A DNA stretch of 64,000 bases from Gymnothorax reevesii (lineage: Eukaryota > Chordata > Actinopteri > Anguilliformes > Muraenidae), in the NCBI GenBank assembly GCA_029721435.1, contig CM056573.1, positions 153,657,947 to 153,721,946 of the forward strand, given 5' to 3'. A program made the translations under genes and the position numbers. Shown here in pieces: positions 43,601-54,134 of this stretch (its first letter is position 1; each line of letters begins with the position of its first letter). The notes under the pieces were generated by a model. That model was not told the DNA's origin. It saw only the letters and a program-made list of their open reading frames with translations, and ran no database searches.

Positions 43601-46600
43601 CTGTAAGCTTCAGGGAAATGGGAAGTCCATCTAACAGTATGGGGGTTTTTTTATTATCAATTCTTCTGTTTTCCCTGTCATATTCGGACACTCTTAGCCA
43701 AGGGGACATAGGCCTCACATTAGTTGGGGGAGTCAGAATAACCCAATCGTCCAGTGGGGCACAGATTGTTAGTCCCACTGTAGGGAGAGTTTGGCGTGTC
43801 ATCCCGGGCATCAACCTATGGGCAAAGTTGACACTTGGAGTGATTCTTAGGAGTTTGTCTTGCACAACCCTCCTAATCTAGAGAAAGGGGTGGAGAAGGG
43901 GTTGGAGTGGGATCCTCAATTTGACTGGAGGCAGCCAGTGGAGGATTACTATTTGGAGGATTTCTCTGACTCGGAATCAGAGATAGAGATGGCAGGTTCC
44001 GAACAGGGTGAGAATTTGGGGGCTGCTCTGAACTTTTCTCTGCCACCTAATGTTCCTAACGATTCTGCTCATCTCACAGAGGTTTTTAGCAAGCAACGGG
44101 CCTCAACCCTACCTCTTCATCGCACGTACGATTGCGAGATTAATCTCTACCCGAGTACCACTCCTCCGAGGGGTTCATCATACTTGCTGTCAGGGCCTGA
44201 GCAAAGGGCCATGCGAGAATATATTGAGGAGGCTCTGGCTAATGGATTTATTCGGCCCTCCACGTCTCCGGAGCGGGGTTCTTTTTTGTGGGCAAAAAAG
44301 ATGGCTGCCTGAGACCCTGTATTGATTACAGGGGCTTGAATAATATCACCATTTAAAACAGATACCCCCTTCAGATTTGATGAATTCCGCATTTGATCAT
44401 CTGCAGGAGGCGTCGTTTTTTACTAAGCTAGACCTCCGGAATACTTATAACTTGGTTGGGATCCAGGAGGGGGACGAGAGGAAAATTTTCTTCAACTCTC
44501 TTGGAGCATAAACAGCACGTCAAACAAGTGCTTGAGGCCATCCTTAAAGCTAAGCTATTTGTCAAGGCTGAAAAATGCTTTTACATGCTAAGACTGTTTC
44601 GTTTCTTGGCTTCATTGTTTCGGAAGGGTCGGTCTGCATGGATCCTGACAAGGTGGCAGCGGTCAGGGATTAGCCTGCCCCTCAAAACTTCAAGGAGGTG
44701 CTACAGTTTCTGGGGTTTGCCAGGTTTTATAGGAGGTTTATCCGTAATTTTAGCGGTAGCTGCCCCCATTATCGCCCTCACTAAGAAAAATACCTCCTCA
44801 TCGTTTGCTTGGCCTCCAGCAGTTGAAGCTGCTTTTCAGGAGTTAAAGAAACAATTTAGCTCAGAGCCCATTCTCGTTTTGCCTGACCCTTCCCTCCCAT
44901 TTGTTGTGGAGGTGGATATGTCAGGGAGGGTGCCATTTTGTCACAGCTCCCCCTTCGGGACAACAAGTTGCACCAATGTGCCTACCTCTACCGGTCGTTG
45001 TCAGCGGCTGAACTGAATTACAGCATTGGTGCCCGGGAGTTGTTAGCTGTTAAGGTAGTGTTAGAAGAGTGGCGCCATTGGTTGGAGGGGGCTGAACATC
45101 CGTTGGTGGTTTGGACGGATCATAAAAATCTCTAATACATCCAACATATAAAACTTCGTGATTTTCGGCAGGCGAGCTGGTCGTTGTTTTTCTACTGCTT
45201 TAACTTTACGTTAACCTATCGCCTGGGTTCTAAAAACATCAAGCCCAACGCTTTGTCACGGATTCACGACCGCTCTGGTAGCGACCCCATTCCTGAACCG
45301 GTTAACCCGGAAGCTCAGATTTTGGCTCCCATTCAGTGGGACGTTTAATCTGTTGTGCATGAGGCATTGAGAACTGATCCCGGTCCAGGCGGGGAGCCGC
45401 CTGGCTATTTGTTTGTTCTGTTGGCAGTACGGTCCCAAGTTCTTCTGTAGGGGTACTCTTCCCATCTGGCGGGTCACCCTGGGGTTCATCGGACCAAGCA
45501 GTTCTTGGCCCGACGTTTTTGGTAGCCCAGCATGATTGAAGACATTCGGGAGTCTGTAGTGACATGCTGTATCTGCGCTTGGAACAAGACTTCCCATCTC
45601 CCCCTCTGCGGCCATCGCCCGTCCCTAAGCACCTGTGGAGCCATATCGCTCTTAAAAAAAGGGCTGCCTGTTTCTGAAGGCAACATGATCATCTTGGTCG
45701 TGGTCGACCGTTTTTCTTAGGCCGCCCACTTTATTGCGCTGCCCAAGCTGCCTTCGGCACGAGAGACTGCCATTCTTGTTGTGGACCATGTTACTGTGTC
45801 TATGCTGCTCACATTCTCTCTGGTCGTTGTGCTTGGCCTCCTAATTCCACCGGCCAGGTGTGGATAGCGCCTATTTATAAGCCTTGGTAAGTGGAAAAAA
45901 AGGCCTTTTTCTGAGGCATTAAGTCTGTCAGAATTAATTTCATGACTCAATATTGTTAACTGTTTAATAGTGTCCATAAATATGGAAAACAATTAGTAAT
46001 GCATACGATAGAACCTGCTTCGATCATGACTTCATGACTACTTTCCCGGTTGCATGATGAATAGATCAATGATGAAGAAAGAGGGCCACTTATTTTCTGA
46101 TTGTTGGACATGGCTTTCAGATGGATGATGTGCACGGCTGACTACCCGCATGAGTTAGCTGACTTGCGTTACAATTGTTATCACTTGCTGCAACTCAGCA
46201 GTCACAAGTTAATGTACTGTAAACCCATCATGCCAGTTTAAGCTAATGGAACAAAGACTGCTTTCCCTCTTGCAACAGCTCGCTGTCAATTTTGAGTTAT
46301 TCTCTCGCTACGGAAGCCAAGCAATCTATTGCAAAGGATCAGCTAAATGGTTAGATTCAGAGGTTTTCATGGCCATCACAAATTTGATTTTTGATGTCAG
46401 CTTTCGCCACTCTAACTCTGGAATGAATCCACCAGCCCTGAAGTAAGTCTGAATGGCTCAAAAGAAGCATAGTGAATATTTTGGAGTTGCCCAGTCAATG
46501 TCCTGTCTTACTTCGAAGCAAAGTACAAACCCCAAAACCAGTGAAGTTGGCACGTTGTGTAAATCGTAAATAAAAACAGAATACAATGATTTGCAAATCC

Positions 46601-48752
46601 TTTTCAACCTATATTCAATTGAATACACTGCAAAGACAAGTTACTTAATGTTTGAACAGGTAAACTTTGTAATTTTTTGCAAATATTAGCTCATTTGGAA
46701 TTTGATGCCTGCAACATGCTTCAAAAAAGCTGGCACAAGTGGCAAAAAAGACTGAGAGAGTTGAGGAATGCTCATCAAACACTTATTTGGAACATCCCAC
46801 GGGTAAACGGGCTAATTGGGAACAGGTGGGTGCCATGATTGGGTATAAAAGCAACTTTCCTGAAATGCTCAGTCATTCACAAACAAGGATGGGGCGAGGG
46901 TCACCACTTAGTGAACAAATGCGTGAGCTGATTGTCGAACAGTTTAAAAACAACATTCCTCAACAAGCTATTGCAAGAAATTTAGGGATTTCATAATCTA
47001 CGGTCTGCAATATCGTCAAAAGGTTCAGAGAATCTGGAGAAATCACTGCACGTAAGCGACAAGGTCAAAAACCAACATTGAATGCCCGTGACCTTCGGTC
47101 CCTCAGGCGGTACTGCATCAAAAACCGACATCTCTGTGTAAAGGACATCACCACATGGGCTCAGGAACACTTCAGAAAACCACTGTCAGTAACTACAGTT
47201 CGTCGCTACATCTGCAAGTGCAAGTTAAAACTCCACAATGCAAAGCAAAAGCCGTTTATCAACAGCACCCAGAAACGCGGCCGGCTTCGCTGGGCCCAAG
47301 CTCACCTAAGATGGACTGATGCAAAGTGGAAAAGTGTTCTGAGGTCTGACGAGTCCACATTTCAAATTGTTTTTGGAAACTGTGGACGTCGTGTCCTCCG
47401 GACCAAAGAGGAAAAGAACCATCCGGACTGTTATAGGCGCAAAGTTCAAAAGCCAGCATCTGTGATGATATCAGGGTGTATTAGTGCCCAAGGCATGGGC
47501 AACTTACACATATGTGAAGGCACCATTAATGCTGAAAGGTACATACAGGTTTTGGAGCAACATATGTTGCCATCCAAGCAACGTCTTTTCATGACGCCCC
47601 TGCTTATTTCAGCAAGACAATGCCAAGCCACATTCTGCATGTGTTACAACAGCATGGCTCCGTAGTAAAAGAGTGCGGGTACTAGACTGGCCTGCCTGTA
47701 GTCCAGACCTGTCTCCCATTGAAAATATGTGGCGCATTATGAAGCGTAAAATACAACAACGGAGACCCCGGACTGTTGAACAACTTAAGCTGTACATCAA
47801 GCAAGAATGGGAAAGAGTTCCGCCTGAAAAGCTTCAAAAATTGGTCTTGTCAGTTCCCAAACGTTTACTGAGTGTCGTTAAAAGGAAAGACGATGTAACA
47901 CAGTGGTAAAAAAGCCCCTGTGCCAACTTTTTTGCAATGTGTTGCTGCCTTTAAATTCTAAGTTAATGATTATTTGCAAAAAAAAAAATTAAGTTTCTCA
48001 GTTTGAACATTTAACATCTTGTCTTTGCAGTGTATTCAATTGAATATAAGTTGAAAAGGATTTGCAAATAATTGTATTCTGTTTTTATGAACGATTTACA
48101 TAACGTGCCAACTTCACTGGTTTTGGGTTTTGTAAAATACTCATTCCCAGTTATCACAAATGTTTGTTTGCATTAGGGGGAGATGATTTTTTTGAGTGAA
48201 ATAGATCTTGAACAACTCTTCAATAAATGAAATGATCATTTAAAAGCTGCACTTTGTTTTTACTCAGATTGCATTTTTCATATATTGAAACTGGTTTAAA
48301 AAAACTCTGAAACATTTCAATATGACAAATAAGCAAATATAAAAGAAATCGAGATGGGGCAAGTAGTTTTCACTATGCTGAATAACACAATAGCTCTGAC
48401 TGAAAAGTGTGTTAGACAGCAGTACTGTCTTTCTGTACATTCCATCTACATCTTCCAACAAATAACCTTTGAGTCATTCAGTGAGAAAGTATTGCATTAT
48501 TGAATTATTCATCCATATCATAATACATTTCTCCCACTAATCCCACAAATGAAATTTGCTGAATTGCCTGATGAAAAGAAGCCCTTGAAGTGCTCACTTA
48601 AAATTTGTGACTGAGACCTCTCTCGTCTTTTTATTGCAGAGCCCACAGCAGAAAGTGATCTTCAACCTGTTCCTTTCTACACCATACTTGCATTGAAACT
48701 GGTAGTTGTTTTAGTCATTAATACCTATTCATTCACATGCCACAACAGCTAA
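37607..48752 (+). CDS. V-set immunoglobulin membrane receptor, three exons
   Basis: Exon 1, 37607-37649, encodes a signal peptide ([14 protein letters not shown]) and ends CAG|GTAATG in phase 1. Exon 2 starts at 37885 or 37921 (both acceptors keep phase 1) and ends 38289 at AAG|GTAAAG. It is a V-type Ig domain: IIALRCQI (B-strand Cys), CRVRWYI (Trp), NDTDTYFC (F-strand Cys), GNGTNINI (J-like G strand), with two further cysteines and N-glycosylation sites. Exon 3, 48640-48752, follows TTTTTATTGCAG and encodes [18 protein letters not shown], one membrane segment with a Lys, and a ten-residue tail. Exon lengths sum to 187 codons (186 residues) without frame error. A membrane lysine and no signalling tail suggest an activating receptor pairing with an adaptor such as DAP12. 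More exons may lie in the 10.3-kb intron. Family not pinned down: novel immune-type or CD300-like receptors are candidates. Confidence 0.72.
37694..37841. repeat. 74-bp tandem duplication in intron 1 of the Ig gene
   Basis: AAATAGAGTGATTATGCTGC... occurs at 37694-37767 and again at 37768-37841 with few differences. It lies between the signal-peptide exon and the Ig exon and does not touch either splice site. Confidence 0.9.
38924..41353. mobile_element. 2.4-kb TIR element in intron 2 of the Ig gene
   Basis: Left end TAAGGGTCATTCCATG (38924) and right end CATGGAATGACCCTTA (41353) are exact inverses. A second inverted pair, CCACACCATCTCAGAT with ATCTGAGATGGTGTGG, sits 30-50 bp inside each end. 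TA could be the target duplication. An internal frame encodes a Cys-rich fragment (separate entry). Transposase motifs were not recognised. Confidence 0.8.
39995..40428 (+). pseudogene. Cys-containing ORF fragment of the TIR element
   Basis: The first ATG is at about 39995. The frame reads [20 protein letters not shown], then [19 protein letters not shown] to a stop at 40241. In the same direction it continues [19 protein letters not shown] and [19 protein letters not shown] to a stop near 40428. Paired cysteines (CCDPF, CPTC) suggest a small zinc-binding domain of a transposon-encoded protein. The stop at 40239-40241 splits it, unless that is a splice boundary. Exact family unknown. Confidence 0.45.
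41570..42100 (+). pseudogene. Tc1-like element remnant with transposase N-terminus
   Basis: After an end-like CTACCCGGACCTATGTGAGA then AAGTAATTTCCCCC (41610-41643), the sequence reads [20 protein letters not shown] and [10 protein letters not shown], the first DNA-binding helices of a fish Tc1 transposase, then across a frame change QRTMVKS, a stop, and further decayed pieces to ~42000. Same family as the minus-strand remnant at 0.7-1.07 kb. Confidence 0.7.
42653..43625 (+). pseudogene. Gypsy B gag
   Basis: ATG at 42653 corresponds to the gag start of element A (METP... versus MESS...). A TAG at ~42782 and several frame changes interrupt it. Readable parts are [60 protein letters not shown] and [13 protein letters not shown]. 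The nucleocapsid knuckle appears as [15 protein letters not shown] near 43555-43600. Confidence 0.75.
43626..45790 (+). pseudogene. Gypsy B pol: RT, RNase H and integrase start
   Basis: Readable domains in order: a reverse transcriptase entry ([40 protein letters not shown], 43860-44312) and IDYRGLNN after a frame change. A deletion removes the palm around the catalytic site near 44450-44500. Then come [40 protein letters not shown] and [16 protein letters not shown]. RNase [28 protein letters not shown] (44938-45135). Connection: [17 protein letters not shown]. Integrase: a CCICAWNK finger half and VVVDRFS, ending before the remaining catalytic acids. Many stops; no function left. Confidence 0.8.
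45871..46525. other. No feature recognised (Ig intron)
   Basis: Contains a 66-codon frame (46246-46446) without motifs. No repeat structure could be supported. Confidence 0.4.
46526..48132 (+). mobile_element. Tc1-like DNA transposon in the Ig intron
   Basis: Inverted ends CAAACCCCAAAACCAGTGAA and CAAAACCCAAAACCAGTGAA, continuing inward for ~130 bp (GAATACACTGCAAAGACAAG in both). Flanked by TA at 46524-46525 and 48133-48134. Length 1607 bp. Different family from the elements at 2.1 kb and 53.8 kb. The end-like motifs at 58.9 kb and at the right edge of the window look related. Confidence 0.92.
46889..47909 (+). pseudogene. Tc1-like transposase, two lesions
   Basis: From ATG at 46889: [20 protein letters not shown] begins the first helix-turn-helix, then a TAA at 46994-46996 interrupts it. 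The frame reopens ([13 protein letters not shown]) and runs 47078-47665 with [28 protein letters not shown] (first catalytic Asp), [20 protein letters not shown] and [21 protein letters not shown] frameshift just before the expected second Asp sends it to a stop at 47665. The C-terminus is open in another frame at 47673-47909 ([20 protein letters not shown] with the Glu, ending KRKDDVTQW). Only about two repairs separate it from an intact frame, so it is fairly young. Confidence 0.88.
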
Positions 48753-49150
48753 CAACCTGAATAAGGAAGACATTTAGCCTTTTACTGCCTGCAAAATCAA
48801 TATGAGGACCAAAGACTGTGGATGGTATTTCCATGGCACCAATTATGGTTTGTGTTATTAGTTTTGCCCAGGCTTGTGGTCTTATGAATAAGACCCAAAT
48901 TTTTCCAACAATTTCAGACTTGAAACATGGAAAATATAATTTTATGGTGTGATTCTGGGGGAAAGAATCATCTGGCAGATAGCAATATTTCAAAATAACA
49001 GTATTTATTTACACTGTAAAAATATTTCAAAACTTCCAAAAATTTAGGAATCTGCAAAAAAGCAAAAATTCCTTTCTTAAGTTTAATGTTTGTATGGTCT
49101 CACGAGGCTTGAATGAATACGGTGTACAATAAACAATATAGCCTTCATCC
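48753..49150 (+). other. Probable 3' UTR of the Ig gene
   Basis: Follows the stop codon of the transmembrane exon. A canonical AATAAA lies at 49128-49133, about 375 bp downstream of the stop. No other coding signal is present. Confidence 0.5.
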
Positions 49151-49261
49151 TGTTACCTAAAAGCTGTCTTTTTTAGTGAATCAGGGCATTGTTTGTTGAA
49201 CTGAACCTGTTACATCTTAATTTGCTAATTACGGAGCAGCCTTATTCAAAAACTGATCTAT

Positions 49262-49530
49262 CCATAAAACTGCTTTCACATCGGACACGAAACAAATTTT
49301 TTGCAGGACAGATTAGCCTACATTCAAAGTCAATGCAAAGATGCTAATACACGCGTTATGGGCGCGTTAAGCAGCTTTTACATTGGATGCGAAACTCATT
49401 TTTCACGCGACAGGTTACATTCTAAGTCAATACAAAGGCGCAAATACGTTAAGCAGCTTTGACACTGGATGCGAAACAAATTTTTTGTGCATCAGATTAG
49501 ATTACATTCAAAGTCATGACCGTTTATCAG
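49262..49530. repeat. Three ~90-bp tandem units
   Basis: Each unit has GGA(T/C)(G/A)CGAAAC(A/T), then ATTTTTTGYGC-like, CAGRTTA...ACATTC, AAAGTCAAT.CAAAG. and GCTAATACGCGTTAAGCAGC parts. Copies start near 49270, 49375 and 49455. Confidence 0.75.
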
Positions 49531-50259
49531 CTACTGCATGTTAGTTCGCATGCTATGCTAATTAAAAATGCTCCTGGTTAACTTATATGCTGCAATTATG
49601 ATCGGTATGCTTGCATTACCTCGGTAAGCATCAATGTGACAGTTTCATCATAACGTTGCCTAATTGTAGCCACTACAGTTGAAGCTAACTGGAGAGGTGC
49701 TGGATGTGTCTGCCGAGTTGGGCTGCAGTTAGACCAGACGTAGGTTTTGCAGAGCTTGGGGTGCGTTTTTGGGCGCTTTTGAAATGATCGCTTTACCTAT
49801 CCATGACTGGGGTCAGCCTGATACATCTCCAATGTCTGTGCAAGCTCTCTGATGCTACCGGTGAAAGCAATAGGAAACCACACAGGCGATAACGTGTCCG
49901 GAATAACAAACAATTTCTCAGCATTGCCATCGATTGAATATTAAATTCTTTCCTGTAAAAGCGATCGATTTGCTAGCTCCACATACGCAAGACGGAACTT
50001 ACGGTCTGTAAAACCTGTATTATGTTCATGACATAACCAGAGCTATGTCTAGCTCTCGCACACTATCCATATCGCACCCATTTTCTGCGAGGAAAAGCTG
50101 GTCATTCGGAAGCAATAAGTAAACAATTACCACGGGCAGTTTCCAAAAACGCCGTTTTGCTTGGAACTTTCACCCCTCTGTCATATACCAGCGTGGAAGC
50201 TGTTCATTTCTCCACGCTAACAACGCACCACAGCTATGCACACTGTTATGGCCCCAATT
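49531..50259. other. No feature recognised
   Basis: Mixed-composition sequence without repeats or frames that could be supported. The last ~20 bp (CCATAACAG... on the minus strand) sit where a primer site of the adjacent LTR would be. Confidence 0.35.
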
Positions 50260-50737
50260 TGTTATTAAATTTATAACACAACAGCAACAGCAAGGGATGA
50301 CAGACACAGTTTTAAAAACTCAAACACATTTAATTATCAAAGACAATAACAACTAACTAACCTAAAGACCAAGATTGAATTATGTACAAAACATAAATAT
50401 TTACAATCCCTTTTCGTGGGGGTGGCTTGGTGATGTCCTGGATGATGAAAATGCTCAAACACAGGCAAAGAAATCTACAAAAGAAATGTCACAGGTCTTG
50501 AACAGAATGGCAGGTCTGGTCATCTTCTTGCAATTTCTCCTACTACTTTACTGTCTCAGTTCTTTTCCTTATATACTCTTTTGCAGACCCCACCCACATT
50601 TAGACCTCTTTTTTTTATTTTCTGAGACTTGCCCCAGACATGTCCAGGACATGTCTAAACATGACTCCAGTCTGAGCTTAACAAAAAAAAGGTAAATACT
50701 GTAAGTACATCTAGTGGCCTATATTCACATTACAACA
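50260..50737 (-). repeat. LTR, minus strand, without its internal region
   Basis: On the minus strand it begins TGTTGTAATG and ends TAATAACA, with a TATA box GTATATAAGG (near 50575) followed by a transcribed-region length typical of LTRs. Immediately after the end comes AATTGGGGCCATAACAG, placed like a primer binding site. So this looks like a 5' LTR whose element body was lost. No duplication of target bases was found. Confidence 0.5.
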
Positions 50738-51400
50738 CGAACCAGCAGGTCCTAATACACACCGCAGCAGTCCATGAGCTGTTGGTCCACTTTTAGCTGC
50801 TCCTCACTATCCATGTTTCCCTCTAAACTCAGACCTACCGGATTTCTATGGTCTGCAGTCTACAATTGGGCATGTCGACCCGTTCTACAAATGTGTCTAT
50901 ACAGGGTGGATTCTAGCTTTCTCTGCATCCTAGCTGTACTCACCACTGTTGCCGATTCAGCTTGTGCTGCCAGACTTTCACACTGCGTCTGCCACTTTCA
51001 CTGTTGCCTTTATCAGAACAATTTCATGAGATCTATACTGTACTGTGTTAGATTGCAGAATATGCCCGTCGATTCCTTCATTAGATGTGTCCGTTTCACT
51101 ATGAAAAGCCAGACCAGGAAAACTGCGTTCTGCTGCCTCGTCCCGCCAAGATCCGCCCTCCACAGAGCTGGCCAGTCAGAAGAAAGTGGGCACACAGGGA
51201 GTGGGGGCAATAGCGGAAGAGCCACCCCAATGAGGCATTTCAGGCAGAGACTACTATGGACCACAAATGAGGTTTTTTGAGGATGGCAGTATAAGCAAAA
51301 TAAGCACCCTTTTTTTACTTTGCGCGATCAGGAGTACTCTCGGGGAGTCAAAGACCAAAATATAAACTTGGATAAATAGCATAATTGGTCACCTTTAAAT
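50738..51400. other. Probable DNA-transposon debris; no gene supported
   Basis: The 168-codon frame at 50774-51280 is Cys- and Ser-rich without motifs. The right border (CCTTTAA near 51400) could be a TTAA-type end, but a left partner was not found. Confidence 0.3.
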
Positions 51401-51439
51401 ATTGTCCCCTATGGGCTTCCGTACAATATGGTGATAAAG

Positions 51440-53290
51440 CTACCAATATCACTTGTTCAATGTTGATGTTAAAAATGCTGGTAAAGGTAGTAACCCGTCA
51501 CTTTGAGACTGTTCTCCCCAATATTGTCTCTGAAGATCACATAGGCTACACAAAGGGAAGATACTCCATTTCTTACATCCCACTGCTTTTGAATATTTAA
51601 AAACAGGCACATTAATCATTATTAAAGCAAACATAGTCTCAAAACATAGGCATTGTATAAATAGAGTGGAGCACAGCGCATTCACATTTTCTGGCCGCAG
51701 CTCGAGATATTTGTTTATTTATCACCCTCATGGCTTCACTCGCCATTTGCTGTCAAGACAGCATCTAACACCATCGACTGCAATAGTTAAATACCCCAGA
51801 CATGTCCTCAACCCTATGCAGATCTGTGAAATATAGCTGTCATGTCACATTGCATGCCATGGAGTATCATTTGCATGATCTGTGGGGTGCTCCACAGCCA
51901 AGGGTGGTTGATTAATTGATAGTTTATACGGTTACTAACCTGTGACACAATGATGTGAAATGGTGGGCTGGCAAAATTTTACAATTGCAGGGATGCTCCA
52001 GCCATCTCATGTGGCCGTAAGCTAACATGACTCATGTTATGTTACTGCAGACTGATACAACTGCAAACTAACAAATTTCCACAGTTGGAAACAGCCCCCT
52101 AGTTTGCATTACTAGTTAAGATCTAGAGCAGGGGTCCCCAATCTTTCCCAGAAAGAGCCGATGTGGGTGCAGGCTTTCATTGCAACCAAGTAATTACACA
52201 CCTGATGCTACTAATCAACCCCTGTACTCTTTGCTAATAAGCTTTATTAGTAGCATTAGGTGTGTAGCTGCTTGGTTGCAATGAAAGCCTACACCCACAC
52301 CAGCCCTTTCTGGGAAAGATTGGGGAACCCTGATCTAGAGCATGCCTCTTGTCTACCCAGATGTGACACTGAAGATTAGATATGAATGCTGAAATAGCTT
52401 GTAGTTCTGTGTACCTCCACTGTACACATCAAATGACAACACCAGAAGTGGAATTACACAGATTTCTTTTGCTGAGTGCGCCTTTAATTCTAAGGAGACC
52501 TCAAAAAACTCTTTTCATGCAGAGAACGCAGATATTTATTCACGGTTCAAAAAATATTTGTTTTGCTGATAAGTTCTGTGGATGAATCCACTTCCTATAC
52601 CCTTCCCCTAAAGCATACACTGTATCTGCATCAAAAACACTAAGCCTTCATACTCTCCGCTGTAACATGGAACCTGTCAGGATTGTCCCCTGTCCCCTCA
52701 TGTCACAATGGCAGTTAAGCCACTGTCAACTGCACTTAAAACCTCGCCTGCTTACCATGGCCCTAAACGTGAAGGAACAGAGCGTAGGATGTCCCTGTTC
52801 AGATAATCTTTTACTTTAGGTGACAGATCGTGCAATAAGCATCCTGGGAATCCACTCAATTCTGGAGAACTTTGGCTCCATTTCAGGCCACAAACTTAAA
52901 AACAGAAAAGCCAGTGTTCCTCAGTCAATGCCTCTGTACTACAGATTTGACAAGCTAATATACCCTTTAAATTGGTTAAATGCAGATTCAAATACCTTGA
53001 AACTAACATAGCCCACTCTCTGCACTTGCCTCTTGAAGCAAATTTGACCTATTTGCTGTCTCAGTGGAAGCTTGACTTCCCAAGATAGAACAGATTAGCT
53101 CCATCTCTGGTTGATAAAATACTGTGTGTGAAAATGAACACCTGGCCAAAGTTTCTCTTTTTTCTATGTTTTCCCTTCTTCATACCCAAATTCTTGTTTC
53201 ATTCTATAACTTTAGCCATTACAACCATTATATGGAGCGGGGCAGTTAGCAAAACAGTGCTCCTGGAGGATAAGTCTTTAGATAAGGTTA
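51440..53290 (+). pseudogene. L1-type LINE reverse transcriptase remnant
   Basis: Scattered segments keep the order of fish L1 ORF2: RHFETVLPNIVSEDHIGYTK + GR (51490-51560), corresponding to the conserved 'D-Q-T-G-F-I-K-G-R' block; then ILENFGSISGHKLKNRKASV (52855-52920); then PSLVDKILCVKMNTWPKFLF and FFIPKFLFHSITLAITTIIW (53098-53240). Stops and gaps lie between them, the YADD region is not readable, and a hAT MITE is inserted at 52129-52332. Confidence 0.7.
52129..52332. mobile_element. Palindromic hAT MITE, 204 bp, 8-bp target duplication
   Basis: Starts CAGGGGTCCCCAATCTTTCC and ends with the near-exact inverse GGAAAGATTGGGGAACCCTG. Almost the whole element is one palindrome (GGCTTTCATTGCAACCAAG with CTTGGTTGCAATGAAAGCC). 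Identical 8-bp repeats ATCTAGAG flank it at 52121-52128 and 52333-52340. Confidence 0.95.
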
Positions 53291-53389
53291 GAATTATGTA
53301 GCTTCTTGTATTGTACAATTAGATGGCTGTTATCCAGAAATTGTCATTTTGAATGCGTGCACCCAAACTGGTGACTGTTAGATGGCGAA

Positions 53390-53625
53390 TCCTGCCCATT
53401 AATATAACTTTTGGCCCTAATATGATCCTCTCTACCTCCGTTCTCATCTCCGCATTCATCCATCCAAATTGTACTTCCAACTCGTAAAATGTGGTCTCAG
53501 TTCTGGCTGCACCATGGTCATGAGCGATGTACAATCTTACTGGGTTTTACCAGATCCTGTGATGCTGTGCATTTTTGCATAGTAATTAAGTATGATACAA
53601 CCTCACAGATTCACAGTACATTTAC
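53390..53625. repeat. Dispersed repeat (related copy at 56640-56850)
   Basis: Shares AATATAACTTTTGG, GCAATGTRCA, GTGATGYTGTGCAATTTTGC and TATGATRNAACYTCACAGATTCA-type blocks (in pieces) with 56640-56850, same orientation. No coding content. Confidence 0.55.
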
Positions 53626-54134
53626 TGTGAATCAAATTGATATTTGTGGTGGTCAATAATGAAGAACAACCAAAAAAAGCCAACATTACAACCAACTAGT
53701 GCCACTTCAGGACTTAGGATTTGTTTAGGAAATGAATTTGCTGCGCCCTCAATAATTATTGGCACTCCTGGTTAAGATGTGTTCAAAGCCTTAAAATAAA
53801 TTCGATTTTTATTGCAGAAGCATACTCTCAAACAGAAAATTGTAGAAAAATGTAACCTTCAACTCAAGTGAATTTTAAGTGAAAAAATTCCCTGACTAAG
53901 AAATAATAATTTTTCATAAAATCACCTGTTCTACAATTATTGGTACCCCTGACAATTCGTAGGGAATAAATGTAATTGAAGTATTTCTGTCATTTCTACT
54001 GTAGTTTACAAAGTTGATCAGAGTATCTAGGAACGTTTAATTAGTAATTCATCACTTCCTGTTTCCCCTGGGTATAAATATGACGTGACACAGAGGCCAT
54101 TTCTCTTCCACTCTTCAACATTGCAAAGACAAAG

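Larger units (their letters stand above)
42205..45870 (+). mobile_element. Ty3/Gypsy element B, decayed
   Basis: Same family as element A. LTR-like leader from about 42205 (TGTGTTATGATTTGTGAG) with TATA box CTATATAAGC at 42339. gag, protease remnant, reverse transcriptase, RNase H and the start of integrase follow in normal Gypsy order. A ~60-bp scrap at 45808-45866 repeats the end of the leader (TCTCTCTGGTC.TTG.GCTT; CCTCCTAATTC), so the 3' LTR is almost gone. It lies within intron 2 of the Ig gene, sense orientation. Confidence 0.8.

Noticed and set aside
50774..51280. 168-codon Cys-rich ORF as a secreted protein
   Set aside because: No signal peptide at the start, no regular Cys spacing, and it lies in transposon-like debris.
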